Source: Symbiodinium natans (Eukaryota > Sar > Dinophyceae > Suessiales > Symbiodiniaceae). Taken from it: 64,000 nucleotides of DNA. A program made the translations under genes and the position numbers. The stretch is from NCBI GenBank assembly GCA_905221605.1, contig CAJNDS010000191.1:803501-867500 (forward strand), given 5' to 3'. Position 1 is the first letter of the stretch. Every line of letters begins with the position of its first letter. The notes below the pieces were generated by a model. The model was not told the origin of the DNA. It ran no database searches and was given only the letters and a program-made list of their open reading frames with translations. Below, in pieces: positions 1-31,495 of this stretch.

Positions 1-274
1 CTGACGGTGATGCCGCCGCTTCCCACAGACAAGGAGTAACTGGAGCCTGGCATGATGTGCAGCAATCCCATCCCCCTTAGGCATCCCCCCGTTCTTGCAC
101 ATTCCCACTATCCTATATCCGCACACTGAAGGGGATGCGGGATACTTAGCCCACTTGAAGTCTTGGTACGAAGGGAGGGACAACTGGAACAAGAAAGTGT
201 ATAGCTCGTAAGCTCAAGCCCGGAAAACTGCACCCGAAGCTGGCGAATGCGCATGGGCACAAGAGGATGCCTGC

Positions 275-395
275 TGCGGTGAGGTCAAAGAGTTTCGGCT
301 CCATGGCCTGACGCTTGATGACAAGTCGCAGCCCAGGCCCCAGCAAGTAGTGACCGAAACAAGTGCTCAGGTCGCTGGGTGCGAAGTCTGCTCGC
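275..395 (-). CDS. Possible exon of an unrecognised gene
   Basis: The minus strand reads ADFAPSDLSTCFGHYLLGPG and continues LRLVIKRQAMEPKLFDLTAA without a stop, and has coding-like composition. Boundaries are not clear. A second stretch at about 500-590 (reading LGIYSALLSEAQLRGARVNF) and one at the window edge (1-53, GSSYSLSVGSGGITV) could be further exons. No family was recognised. Confidence 0.3.
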
Positions 396-1044
396 GCGGC
401 TGGGATGATGTTCCGATGTAGTTTAAAGGGTTTGCGTTGACCCCAACCATATCTGTGTTCACAGGCAGCCGTTTTTTTTGGGGAATCATGAAGTTCACCC
501 GGGCTCCCCGAAGCTGCGCCTCGGACAACAGCGCGGAGTAGATCCCGAGGCGTATCCTTGGCCAACCCCCCCCAGAGCCTCTCCTAGCGCTCTGAGCGCG
601 TCTTCATTAAGGGCCCATTCTAGGGCGCGGGCGAGTCGAAGGCCGTCACCTGACGCTTCAATCTCCCTTTATGGAAAACATCCCCTGATGGATCAGAACT
701 CTAGGACTAGAGGACTTTGGGGGGGTTGATTGTTTGGGGAGAGGGCATCGTTACCATGTCCGGGGCTACCAGCGTTCAAGCTCCGGCTCAGAGGACTTAA
801 CCTGGCTGCCTCCCAAAGCCCACAAGCCGCACCCTCTAAGATGCATCACCCCCCGACACCCTAAGCCCTAAAACCCTAAGCCCTTTCTCAACCCAGCCTC
901 CTCGCTGTCAGCTGGGGGGGCGAAGCCCGAAACCCGAGGCCCATAAACCCTAAACCCGACTGCAGAGCCCAACCTCGGAGGGATCCTTCTCTTGAAGGCT
1001 GCGAAGGGCTACAGCCTGGGAACGCAAGGGTTGAAGTTGATGAT

Positions 1045-1177
1045 TTGGGATGTGCCCCCTTATACTAACAGTCCTTAATAGGAGGTACTATAATTAATCC
1101 CTATCGAGGACTGTTAGTAATAGGAGGTACTATAATGATCCCTATCAGGGACTGTTAGTATAAGGGGGACATCCCAA
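1045..1177. mobile_element. MITE-like inverted-repeat element, family 1, copy 1
   Basis: The ends are near-perfect inverted repeats: the left end starts TTGGGATGTGCCCCCTTATA and the right end, reversed, starts TTGGGATGTCCCCCTTATAC. The element is 133 bp, with a partial internal duplication of the segment around GAGGTACTATAAT. It has no coding capacity. A related copy lies at 23490-23592. Confidence 0.7.
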
Positions 1178-2059
1178 TCTATGATGGCTTTGGAGTTTTG
1201 AGATTTATGGTATTTGGACGTTGCCAGGAAGGAGGGGGTTCCTAGAACAAGGGTTTTTCTTGGGGTTTAGAAAGGGCCTTGGGACGGTTAGCCGAGTCTA
1301 GGGGTGACCTTAAACAAGCCCCAAACACAAAATCCGACACGTTACAAGCACAAGCCCCTCCAGAAGCCATGGGCCTAAGCCCGAAGCCCTAAACCATAGA
1401 TGGTTCTTCCCGAACATAGGGGAACCCCTCCACAGCCCAGGCACTTGGCGGCACGATTCCCTTGACCAAAACTTACTTGTCCAACTTTCTTGGGGCGGCT
1501 TAGAGGTCAGCCTCTGGGCAGGGTGAGATTACACACGTCAGCAACTGCCTCGACTACTAAGAAAGAGAGCCTTCAACAGCAACAAACCCCAAATACATTG
1601 TAGATCAGGGCCTTAGACCGGGACGATGTGTACCTTCGGGTCCTTCACCGTCCATCCACTTCGGAACCACACCTGAACAGAAACGCTCGCACTCTCTCTC
1701 TCCCTCTCTCCCCCTCTCTAACTTTTCTCAAACCCAGATGAGAGTTTCGCCGCATCGACCCCCAATGCACTGTGATCCCTCGTTCTCGGAAACTACCAGA
1801 TCTGCACGAAACAAACAAACGTGGTTGAAGTGAGGTCACCGGCTTAAAAGGCCAGGACATTCAAAGACAGATGCCACATCTTTCTTGCGAAGCTGGCCGT
1901 TGCCCTCCTGGGTTTAGGGTTGAAGGACTCGGGCCTCCAGGGTATACTGTTGGGGACTTCGTTGGGGCTTTGGCTTCAAGTGTGTGCGTATAGGGTTTGG
2001 GGCACTGGGAGTGCGCCGAGGCTCAAGGCTTCGGGTTGAACAAAGGCCCCTGCCCGCAC

Positions 2060-2169
2060 TTCAAGTGGGCCGAGGTCGGGGCGTCGTCTTTGCGGATGGA
2101 GGATGCGGGGACCTCCGCGAGGATCATGGGGTTGTCGTCGGCCGCCTCCACGTCCAAGTTCAGGGAAAC
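2060..2169 (-). CDS. Unassigned exon downstream of the LHC gene
   Basis: A 110-nt open segment lies between a GAG acceptor followed by G and a GT donor. It reads VSLNLDVEAADDNPMILAEV and then PASSIRKDDAPTSAHLK. High third-position GC and acidic, soluble composition look like real coding. I do not recognise the protein. It probably belongs to the next minus-strand gene, whose other exons may be the pieces at 275-395 and 1-53. Confidence 0.45.
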
Positions 2170-2699
2170 CTCAGAATCAAGAGCGGTCACGCGCGAGCGA
2201 TGCAGGGGTACTGCACGGAAGTGTGAAGTCCGTTTTGGTTGCTGAGACGCAGGGCTCTGGCAGCTTTGAAAATGCACAACGAACCCCCCATCTTCCCAGT
2301 AAAAAGGGTTGAGGCCGAAACTGGCACCGGGCCATATAACTTCTCGGACGTGAGGAGCTCTTCTTTGGAGTTCAGCATGGAACCTGCATGAAAAATGCTT
2401 TGAAAAGCCTCCGCAATTCCAAGGACAGGAAGAAGCCTGCAAAGGCCCAGACTCAGACTATCCCAACAAACATGCTGAACCGTCTTGGGAAGCGCCCCTT
2501 TGTCAGGCAGCACGGGAAAAGAGGAAGATGCCTCGCACACCCGAAGGGCGCTGCGTGACGTGCATGTGCCGCTGCGAGATGTGCCTCCAGCAGTGGAGTC
2601 TCACAGGGTCCGAGCTTCGGGATTTCGCGGCTTCGGGTGCTAGGGTGTGAACTCGGCAGTTCGGGCTTCAGGCACAGCAAGAGCGTCGCACGCTGCTAT

Positions 2700-4100
2700 A
2701 AATTAGCTTACACCCGCGGTCAGCCGGCGGTACGCCAAATAATTCTCCTTTGCTTTCAATCACTCATGATTGCAACAGAACAGGCGCTCAAAGCGGCCAT
2801 GTTTGCACTGAGAGGAAGCTCACATGTATTGAAATCATGCACAAGTTGCTGGCCCAGATTGACAAAACACCGGCCAACTCCGCTGCAATCATCTCAACCC
2901 GGGAGGAAGCAAACATGGAACATTCTCTCCTTCAGTACAAGGATGAATGAACAACAGCTTAGGAAGATGCCCCTCAACGAGAACCATGCCCACGATGGAA
3001 AAAGAACACGCATATATACTCGCAAAAAGCAAGAGGTCATGTTCTTACGAAGTGCTTGTTGCTAGAAACAGTCTTAGAGTTGCAACCATAAACCTACCCT
3101 AAACTAAACCCTATGTTCTACCCCCCCGCTTTGGCCCTTAACCCTAAACTGACTCGGCAGGGGTCGTCTTACGGCGGCCAAGCCGCGTCGGGATGCCCTC
3201 AATTGCAGGCGGCAGCCGCGGCAGCCACGTGGCTACTGCCCAAGCAGTGTAGGGTTTTGGATAAGCTTTGAGCTATTTTTCGGGACCCGGGGTTTAGGCC
3301 CGGGGCAAGGACTCGGGCGTTAGGGACTTTGAGAGCTTCAGAAGTTTCAAACGGTGGTTGCTTCAGGACTTGCCCTGGGCCTGTTCCGCTGGGGACGATC
3401 TTGGCAGCCTTTGTGCTGCAAGCACACGAACGTAAAGAGCGAGCACACAGAAAGCAGCTTGAGGGCTTAGGGGCTTAGGGGCGTGTGGTTTTGGGGGGGC
3501 ATTTGGTCTGCTGTATCTGCTCGCAACCCTAGTGCTGACACTTGGATGGCCGGTTGCAGGGACCTGTACCGCCACTTGCAATGCTCGGCAGGCGGTCTAG
3601 ATACGGGCAAAAGGCAAAGCTGTCACTCCGCCCTCCATTCCGCAGCGAACCGTTGTCTTTTGCCTTGTAAAAGGAGAGCCAAATGCTCCTGGCACGGTCA
3701 CCTATGCTGGTGACACTATTTACACTAACATGCGGCAGGAAGCCAAATCGCCCGGTCTGCATTTACAAACCCTGCGGTGTCTTGACATTTACACGCAGAA
3801 CGATCCGTGCTGCAAACTCAGGCGGCAGGAAGCCACATCGCCGGGCCGGTACTTCCCACTGTTCCTTTGCGCTTGGCATGCGGAAATCAGCTTCAGGCTT
3901 CGGCATCATTCGGCTGTCCATCATCCACCTACTACCTGGTAACCGGACGACTTCGAAGCATCACTACCAGACCCCAGAGCGAGCGAGAGCTGAAGGAGCA
4001 AGTGGGCCACGCAGGAGGCAAGATTTGAAAAAACGGACTGGCGTCTTTGTTCTTGGCTCCTCATTGTGCCAGTGACTTTTGCGCAGGGGCAAACCCTAAC
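2700..4100. other. Spacer beyond the LHC stop codon
   Basis: No exon could be supported here. A few scattered TTTAGGG-like words are present. The 3' UTR of the LHC transcript should start at 4178; no polyadenylation signal was recognised, as expected in dinoflagellates. Confidence 0.5.
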
Positions 4101-4178
4101 CGAAACCAAACCAACCCTCAACTCTCGTCAAACAGTCCAGCGAGGAAGAAAGGCCATAGCGAGAAAAGCCTGCACCCC

Positions 4179-23922
<19,744 letters not shown>

Positions 23923-24654
23923 GACGAGGGGCCGATGTGAGCATCTTGTTTTGCTTGGCCCCCCTGGCCATCAGTAGTTGGACAGCGGGGTTTCAGGACT
24001 TCGAGGCGTAGGACATGCGGTCATCGGTGTGAAGCTTCAGTCGGCTGGGGATTGCGGCTTAGCACTCCAAGCACGCAAGTCATGCATCACAGGCAAATGA
24101 AGCCTCCTGACACCGCCCAAAAACATTGGGCATGCGGCTTGCTGTGCAAAGCTTACACTTCACTATGCCACTATTCCCAAGTACTTCGTTTAAACCCAGG
24201 GGTTCTGCAATTTCCTTGCGCAATCCGCAATTCTAGCTGGCTTTTGGAAGACAAGGCCCGGCTTGGGTTCCACCGCCAGTTGTTTGCACGGCCCAGTTTT
24301 TAAGCCACCAGCAAACGAAAAGGGCGGAAGGACCCAACATTTTCCAGCAACCCACCAAAGACTTTGCCGGCTCGTTCATTGCTTCCCGATGAAATGCATG
24401 ACAGTAGTCTCGGGCCGTTACAGTACACACCCGTACATGCCCTTTCAGCGCCATATCGTTGGCCGCAACCACCTTCTGGATGGCATACACTTCAAAGAAC
24501 CGGAAGCAGGGCAATCCTGAAGTATCAATGTCGCAGAACTCGTTTCATAAGGTGTGGGAAACTGCTAGGGCTTGCGTTGTCGGACCCGGCGATGCATCCT
24601 TCATGGATTCAAGGGTGCCGTTCTAGCTGCCTCGATGAGGCACCGAGATATACA

Positions 24655-24780
24655 TCTACATATACATGCACATTCACATGCACATTCACATTTCACATCT
24701 CACATTTCACATTTCACATTTCACATTTCACATTTCACATTCACATTCACATTCATGCACATATATATATATATATATAT
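24655..24780 (+). repeat. CACATTT/CACATT microsatellite
   Basis: A tandem CACATTT run followed by TA repeats. A second ATACAT cluster lies at 24905-25030. Confidence 0.85.
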
Positions 24781-26037
24781 ATTCGTTAGATATTCTTACT
24801 TAGACTTGTGTGTTTTCTTGTACGTGTAACCAAGAATCCGACACAGCGGCTCGGAAATGGTGGAATGACCATCCCAGACGTCGCACACAAAACGAGCGCA
24901 CCATTGATAGATATATGCATGTGCATACATATACATATAGACATATGCATATACATAGACATGTATACGTATACATATACACAAAAACATGGGAAAAAAT
25001 CAGTGCATATGTGTAGATATAGGTATAGGTATATACGTAACACACGCTTCCCACAAGCTGTCGCGACCATAAGCTCGAGTTCTGCAAGCCATCTTGGCCT
25101 GCTGCGCCCCGATGCTAGCACGAAGTCCCGGAGACTTGGCTCCTCCTGAACTTTAAACCCTAAACCCTAAACCCTAAACCCCAAACCCTAAACCCTAAAC
25201 GCTCTTTGTAGGGAAGTGGGGGAATTTGGCTCCCCTGCTTTGTGCTGGGGAGGATACAAGGTTACCTCATTCCCTTGATTTCCTACTAAGAACCAGTAAG
25301 TGATGTTGTTTGTCGGTGCCTATTGGGGCTCACTGAACCCCAACTTTGGGATCATATACCGGGTGCTACGAAGATCCCGATTCACGAATCCAAAGCCCAC
25401 AGCTCCATGTAAGAGTTGATCGGAAATTTTGGGTAGCCCAAACCATCCCTAAACCGACCTTCTTGTAGAGACACCTGGCCGATGATTTAGATAAACCGCT
25501 GTGTGGACGGCGTACTTTTTGGGTGCAGGACTTTGGGGGCCTCAGCCAAAACCTCGCTTTAATCACGTTCACTCACCTGAATTATATAAGGCCAGTCCGA
25601 GAGAAGGAGAAAAAACTAGAGTAACAGAGGGTGAGAGAAGAGTTGGAAAGAGTGAGAGTGAGTGAGAGAGAGAGAGAGAGAATGGAGCTGTCCTGTGCCT
25701 GCGACAAATGCGCTTCCAGCCACCACTCCTTGAAACAGGTGAGTTTCATGATCAGGATCAGACGCGAGGGTCAAAACGCTTCGAACAGGATTTCGATTAC
25801 TGCTACCATTCTCGGGTTCCTGATGTTGCATATCTTCCCATGCTATCAACGTGTGACACTGTCATATCACGACATGGTTAGATGCCCTCAAGGCCTGTTC
25901 TTGCGAAATGCATTCCTAATCGGCGGCCTGGTGCCCCTAAATCCCCGTTGCTCCACGCAGATTCCCGATGCCTGCCAGGCCAACTGCCGTGCCCACAGCT
26001 GCACCGCACTTCTTGGAGGCCATCCTGCAACGCTGCT

Positions 26038-26164
26038 TAGGGTTTGTAGGGTTTGCAGGGTTTGTGGGGTTTGCAGGGTTTGTAGGGTTTGTAGGGTTTG
26101 TAGGGTTTGTAAGGTTTGTAGGGTTTGTAGGGTTTGTAGGGTTTGTAGGGTTTGTAGGGTTTGT
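26038..26164 (+). repeat. GGGTTTGTA minisatellite
   Basis: A 9-bp tandem GGGTTTGTA, about 14 copies, resembling a telomere-repeat variant with two extra bases. CCCTAAA and TTTAGGG blocks follow at 26312-26366 and 26500-26540. Confidence 0.85.
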
Positions 26165-27444
26165 GGCTTCGACTTGGTAAACTTCGGTGTCGGGTTTAGG
26201 GTGTAGGTTTTAAGGCTTAGGGCTTCGAACCCTCGGAGACTCCAATGGGCTCAGACAAACCACACTGTCTGGGGCGTGGCGCAAGTCAGAGCGAGGGTTT
26301 AAGGCGAGGCCCAACCCTAAACCCTAAACCCTACACCCTAAACCCTAAACCCCAAACCCTAAACCCTGTCCTGCGGTTGAAGGAAAATCCCAGGAAACGG
26401 CTGCCAAAAGGATCCGGCCGATCTACTTTTTGGCGGTGCTTTGGGCCGAAACTTGCGTGGCAAAGCTGTCTCGCGTGATCTGAGCCCTAGCCCACAATAG
26501 GGTTTAGGGTTTAGGGTTCAGGGTTTAGGGTTTAGGGTTGATCTGAGCCGTTAGCCCACTAATCTGGCTCTAAACCCCAGCATAGACCAAAGCCCAAGAG
26601 TGTGTTAACCAGAACCCCTTCAAGGCGCTGAAACTCCACACCTTCTGAGGCTCGTGCTGCCAGACGGTTGCGCAGTTTACGCTCCAACTTGTCCGTGTCC
26701 CTGCCTCAGTTCTTGCGCTGCTATCGAAAATCACTCTTACTATTGTTGCGACTGTTTTCACTGTTACTATTATTAGTACACAGTTGTGTCCATCAGAAAC
26801 ATTGACATTCTTACCGCTACCAATGCTCTCACATCATCGTTCTCACTGTTCCAAGTCAGACGCTGCTGCTTTCCCCGCCTGACTCAAGCCAGGACTGCCA
26901 GCGCCCTGCTGCCCCTGGCATCACCTTGCACAGGGTTTAGGGTTTAGCGTTTAGGGACAGCCACCATGGCTCAGAGTGCGTTGGGAGTTCCGGGTTTTGG
27001 GTTGGGGACGTAGGGTTGCCCTGCCACACCTCCTCCAATCGCTGCGAGACATACTGCACCTCAGGCAACCAAGCAACGCAGGCTCATTGTCTACCGCTGC
27101 AAAGGCGCCCAGATCTCAGCCAGGGGCATCATAATACTGCAGTGTCCTGCGCGCATGTCTCTGTGAATGGTCCCAGAAACACCGCAGAGCCACAGATTCT
27201 GTGGTCCTGATCTTGCTGCCGTCCTGCTTCAATGGCGCATCACCTGGAAATTCTGCAACACCAAACCCCAAACTTTGGCCGTTAATCCTGCAGCCTGTGC
27301 TTGCACCCTGGGTTGCAGGTGGCAGGGTGCACTTGGTCCCTCAGCGGATTAGCCCCACCTAAACTCTGAACCCTGAACATCCACAAACCGACCCCCCTTC
27401 GCCAGAATCCCCCAGTGCTGGAACCTCAACACTAGGCCTGGCTA

Positions 27445-27606
27445 GTACATGTATACATACACACACACATACACATGCACATGCACATGCACATACAAAT
27501 ACACATACACATACACATAAAGAGGTGCAGATATATCTATATATAAATATCTATATATATATATATACATATTTGTACATAACTCGTATATATATATATA
27601 TATATA
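27445..27606 (+). repeat. CACATA/TA microsatellite
   Basis: A CA/CACATG tract followed by TA runs, right next to the M16 exon at 27649-27692. Confidence 0.85.
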
Positions 27607-27648
27607 AAGCTCCGAATTTCGCACGTGCAGATTTTCAGGCAGCCGTGC

Positions 27649-30600
27649 CTAGCCCAGACGGCGCCACGCGGGCTAGGTTCATGTTGCTGGGCCTCGGTTA
27701 GCAAGTCCAACTTTGCTCGGCGGCTCCGAGCTCGAACTTTCAGGGCTTCGCGATTAAGCCGAACTTGAGACGACGGAGTGATGCGGTAGTCCCAACCCCA
27801 AGCCCTAAAACCCTTTTGCAATTGGACCCTGCATCCTAAACCCAAGGGTCTGCAACAGCCGAGGGGTGGCCAGTAGTAGTACTGGCACGTTTTGGTGGCT
27901 GCTATAGAAGCTCCCGATTGGGGTCGCGGCACGAGATCATCAATGAGGCCCAGCAAGAGGCTCCCGTCCTCCACTAAGGTCGACGTGGTTGCTAGTTGTG
28001 CTAGGAATTAAAGGTTTTGAATATCCATACAAAGACTCATACTATTAACCAATACCAAACACAAAAACTAATACTAGCAACCCCACGACTACCACCGCCA
28101 CCACCAGCAGCAGCACCACCACCACCACCAGCACCACCACCACCACCACCACCACGACGACATTACAACATATTCAAACATATAAATAGATAGATAGATA
28201 TATACATATATACATAGAAATCAATAAAAACCACCAGAAGAAGAATAGTATAAGAAGCATAACACGAAGCATAATACGAACATGAATGAACATTAATATG
28301 AATATTGCCGGCAGGTATACGCAAAGATCTGCCAGGACCCCGTCCGGCTGCTCGATGAGCGAGTCGCCTACAGGACGAACACACAAACAAGTCACAGAGC
28401 CTGTGCCCTAAACAGCGGCTCTCAACCGAAATGTGGCTCTTCAAAACTTGACAAGCCAAAACACATAGTTTCAACATGCTCTCCCCAAACTTCTACGCGC
28501 ACGGCCCATGCCTGACAACAGATCGCTTTTGGGAAGCCTCGTCATTACCTGACGGACTGCTTCCAGAAAAGGATTCTGCGCTGAAACTCCGGTCTCGAGG
28601 CAACCGGCAAACACATATGTCGCACACCGCAAGCAGTCCCAAATGCATGCCTCGGCCAGGTCGGATACCGTCCTGCACTGGGGTTTATGGTTGAGGCTTT
28701 AGGACAGTGGTGCCTATTCGCGAAATACTCTCCTTAGCATTGGTAACATCGCAGTCCCGAAAACCCCCCCACTTCATCCTGAATCACCCCGGCAACCTTT
28801 AAATTACTGAAAGCAGGGAGCTGTCCCGTATGCGTCGGCTTCCTGCTGCCAGTTCCACTTCAGCTTTACCATGTCCTGTGGGCGCTGCTCGGGATTCTGA
28901 AGCCATCTTGCATCTCCCCAAAAATTCAGCAGGGCTGAAGGGTTGAGGGTTTAGGGTTCAGGGTCCGGGGCTTATTTGGGGTTTAGGGTTTAGGGTTTAG
29001 GGTTTAGGGTTTAGGGTTTAGGGTTTAGGGTTTAGGGTTTCGGGCGGCGGGGCCTGAAGGCTCTTGTACAGGTCCATGTCGACCCCCTGAGCCCTAAGGG
29101 CGGCGAGGTAGGCGAAGAAGACATCCAGGATGGCCTGCCGCAACGGGGCCATACGAAGCCGCAGCCCTTGCTGATCCCCAAAAATCCATCCGAATCATGC
29201 AACCCGAAAGCAGAAATCCCAAGAGAAGATCATGTAAACTGTGCAGGTCACAGAAGGGACCACCTGTCACCTAGGTATGCTACGTGAAGCAGCCGCGAGG
29301 AAGCCCCGGCCCTCTCCTGGCCCTTGAACAGGAATTCGGACTACACCACCTTCCAGCCCTTACCCTTTTTCAAAAACACCTCGGAACAACCGAAGCATCT
29401 TGACTTGCAAGAAGGAATGCAGTCCAGCACACACACCCAGGCACCTCAGACCGGTTGAAGCCCAATGGCGTGGTGTAGAAGACCTGGGATACCATGGGGG
29501 CCGATGGTGAACATGACGAGACATTGAGCGGTAGTGAACACATTGTTGTTGATGTTGATGATGAAACAGAAGAAGCCTCGTGGATGCTGGGTTTGGCACG
29601 CCTACGTTCTTCGGTCTTTGCAAGCACGGTGCGGTGCGAGCAGTTGCGGGTCGAGGAGAACAGCTTCGGGATTGCGACCAAATGCACGGATTCGCATGTC
29701 CAGGCAGCAAAGCCCAAACAATCGCCCCGCAACTACCCCCAACTCCATCGCGTAGGCGACTTGTGACCTTGCAACCACCCAAGTCCTCTCAAAGCCACCC
29801 GACCCTCATTAGATCAAGCAGCCACCAAGCACATCGTACCTGTGGAATCCGTCTGCTCCTGCATCCACACATACTGACATGCATGGCAAGTGCGTTCCTC
29901 AGTCTAAGCTAAGCTGCCTACTGTATCTTCCCTGGCCTTTGGATTGCATTCGTTTCAGTTGTATGGCTAAGTTGGAGCACATATCTGTAGAGCTCAACCT
30001 TATGTTCTGCACTTCTGGGGATTCTATTCAAGGCTCCGAGCTTTCAAGCGCTCGGCCTCAGATGATGTCTCCAGTCAAGGCTTTAGTCAAGGCTGTTGTA
30101 TCAATAATGAACTCCACCCGCCTATGGAAACATTATATTCTAGCAGTCTCGACATGGCAATCTTAGGAGGGTATCACCTCAATCTCTGATGGCTATGCGA
30201 TCGCCTCCACGCCGACGCTCGCAACGAGCCCCAAGGTGTCGCTGAGCACCCGCGACAGGGAGTTTTCACCTCGGGCTGCGTCGCACGGCAAAGAAGGCTC
30301 CAAGGGGTTTTCACCCGCGGGAGCTCTTCGTAGCCACTGTGATACGAACCTATGGCTTGGGTTTCGCTGCCAAGTGAAGTGCTGATACATAACTGAGTCA
30401 ACGAAGGTAGCGGCTTCTGACCGTGACCCACGGTCGTTTCTGGGCATTCCTCTCTGAGACACAGGGGCATGTGGTTCCCCCACACAAATAACTTCAAGAA
30501 TAGCCCGTGGCTTTGGGGCCGTAGCTTCCAAAAGTGTCGACCGCCTCTGAAACTGAAGAGAGAAGCATGAGCTGGCGGATACAGAAGCCAAGTGAAGGAG

Positions 30601-31463
30601 CAAGTTGTATCGCCCATTGTAGATCCCAGACTCAAAGAACCAGCCTAAACCCTTCGCCCTGTTCTGCGGGTGTTCTAAACCCTAAACCCCAAGCACTAAA
30701 CACTAAACCCTAAACCCTAAAAACCCTAAAAACCCTAAAAACCCTAAAAACCCTAAACCCTAAAGCCCTACCAATCAATCAAGCATGGGACCTCCGTAGT
30801 TGACGATGTAGTGCAGGTATGTAAGCGGCTGGGCACGGTGCTCCCTGCGCCAGAAACCCCTTCTTTTTTCACCCACACTCTGATCCATCAAACCAAAACC
30901 TAAACCCTAAACCCTTTTGAACCCTAAACCCTAAACCCTACACCCTAAACCCTTTTGAACCCTAAACCCTAGACCCTAAACCCTACACCCTAACCCAAAA
31001 CACAAAAGGCTTGGGTTGAGGAGTCTGGGCTTCGATGTTATGGGCGCGGGGAGTGTTGTGCCAGCTAGGGGGGCCTAGGGGCCCAGATGCAAAAGGGTTA
31101 CGGGTGTAGGGGTTTAGGGGCACAGCGGGAATTTCGCTCTACAACAGCCCCAAAAACTCCGGCTCCGAGAGGAGCCAGAGGCGTGCCTGACCAGGCTTGG
31201 TAGCTGGAAGTGCAGCCACACTGAGCCGGTGGCTTCGGTACCTTGCAGAGGCAGGGCAGAGGAGAAAGCACTGCCACAGAAGAGTCTGAGTCTGTTCAGA
31301 TTGCGATTGGTGAAGCAGCTGAAGCAATCCTCGTCCCGAAGTACTTTCGGCTCTACGTACAGCGTAGGGGACTTGCACACAAACACGCTTCGACTTCCAA
31401 GTTTGCCTCCAAGCGTTCATGTGGTCTATGTTTATTTCGAGCTGTTTTCATAGTGGCCTGACG

Positions 31464-31495
<32 letters not shown>

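Larger units (their letters stand above)
23990..27640. other. Spacer between the M16 and LHC genes
   Basis: This stretch probably holds the unresolved C-terminal exons of the M16 gene. Stretches near 25500-25560 (minus, VNVIKARFWLRPP) and 24400-24500 (minus) are weak candidates. The rest is microsatellite and telomere-type repeat. No promoter motif was recognised; dinoflagellate genes usually lack TATA boxes. Confidence 0.35.
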
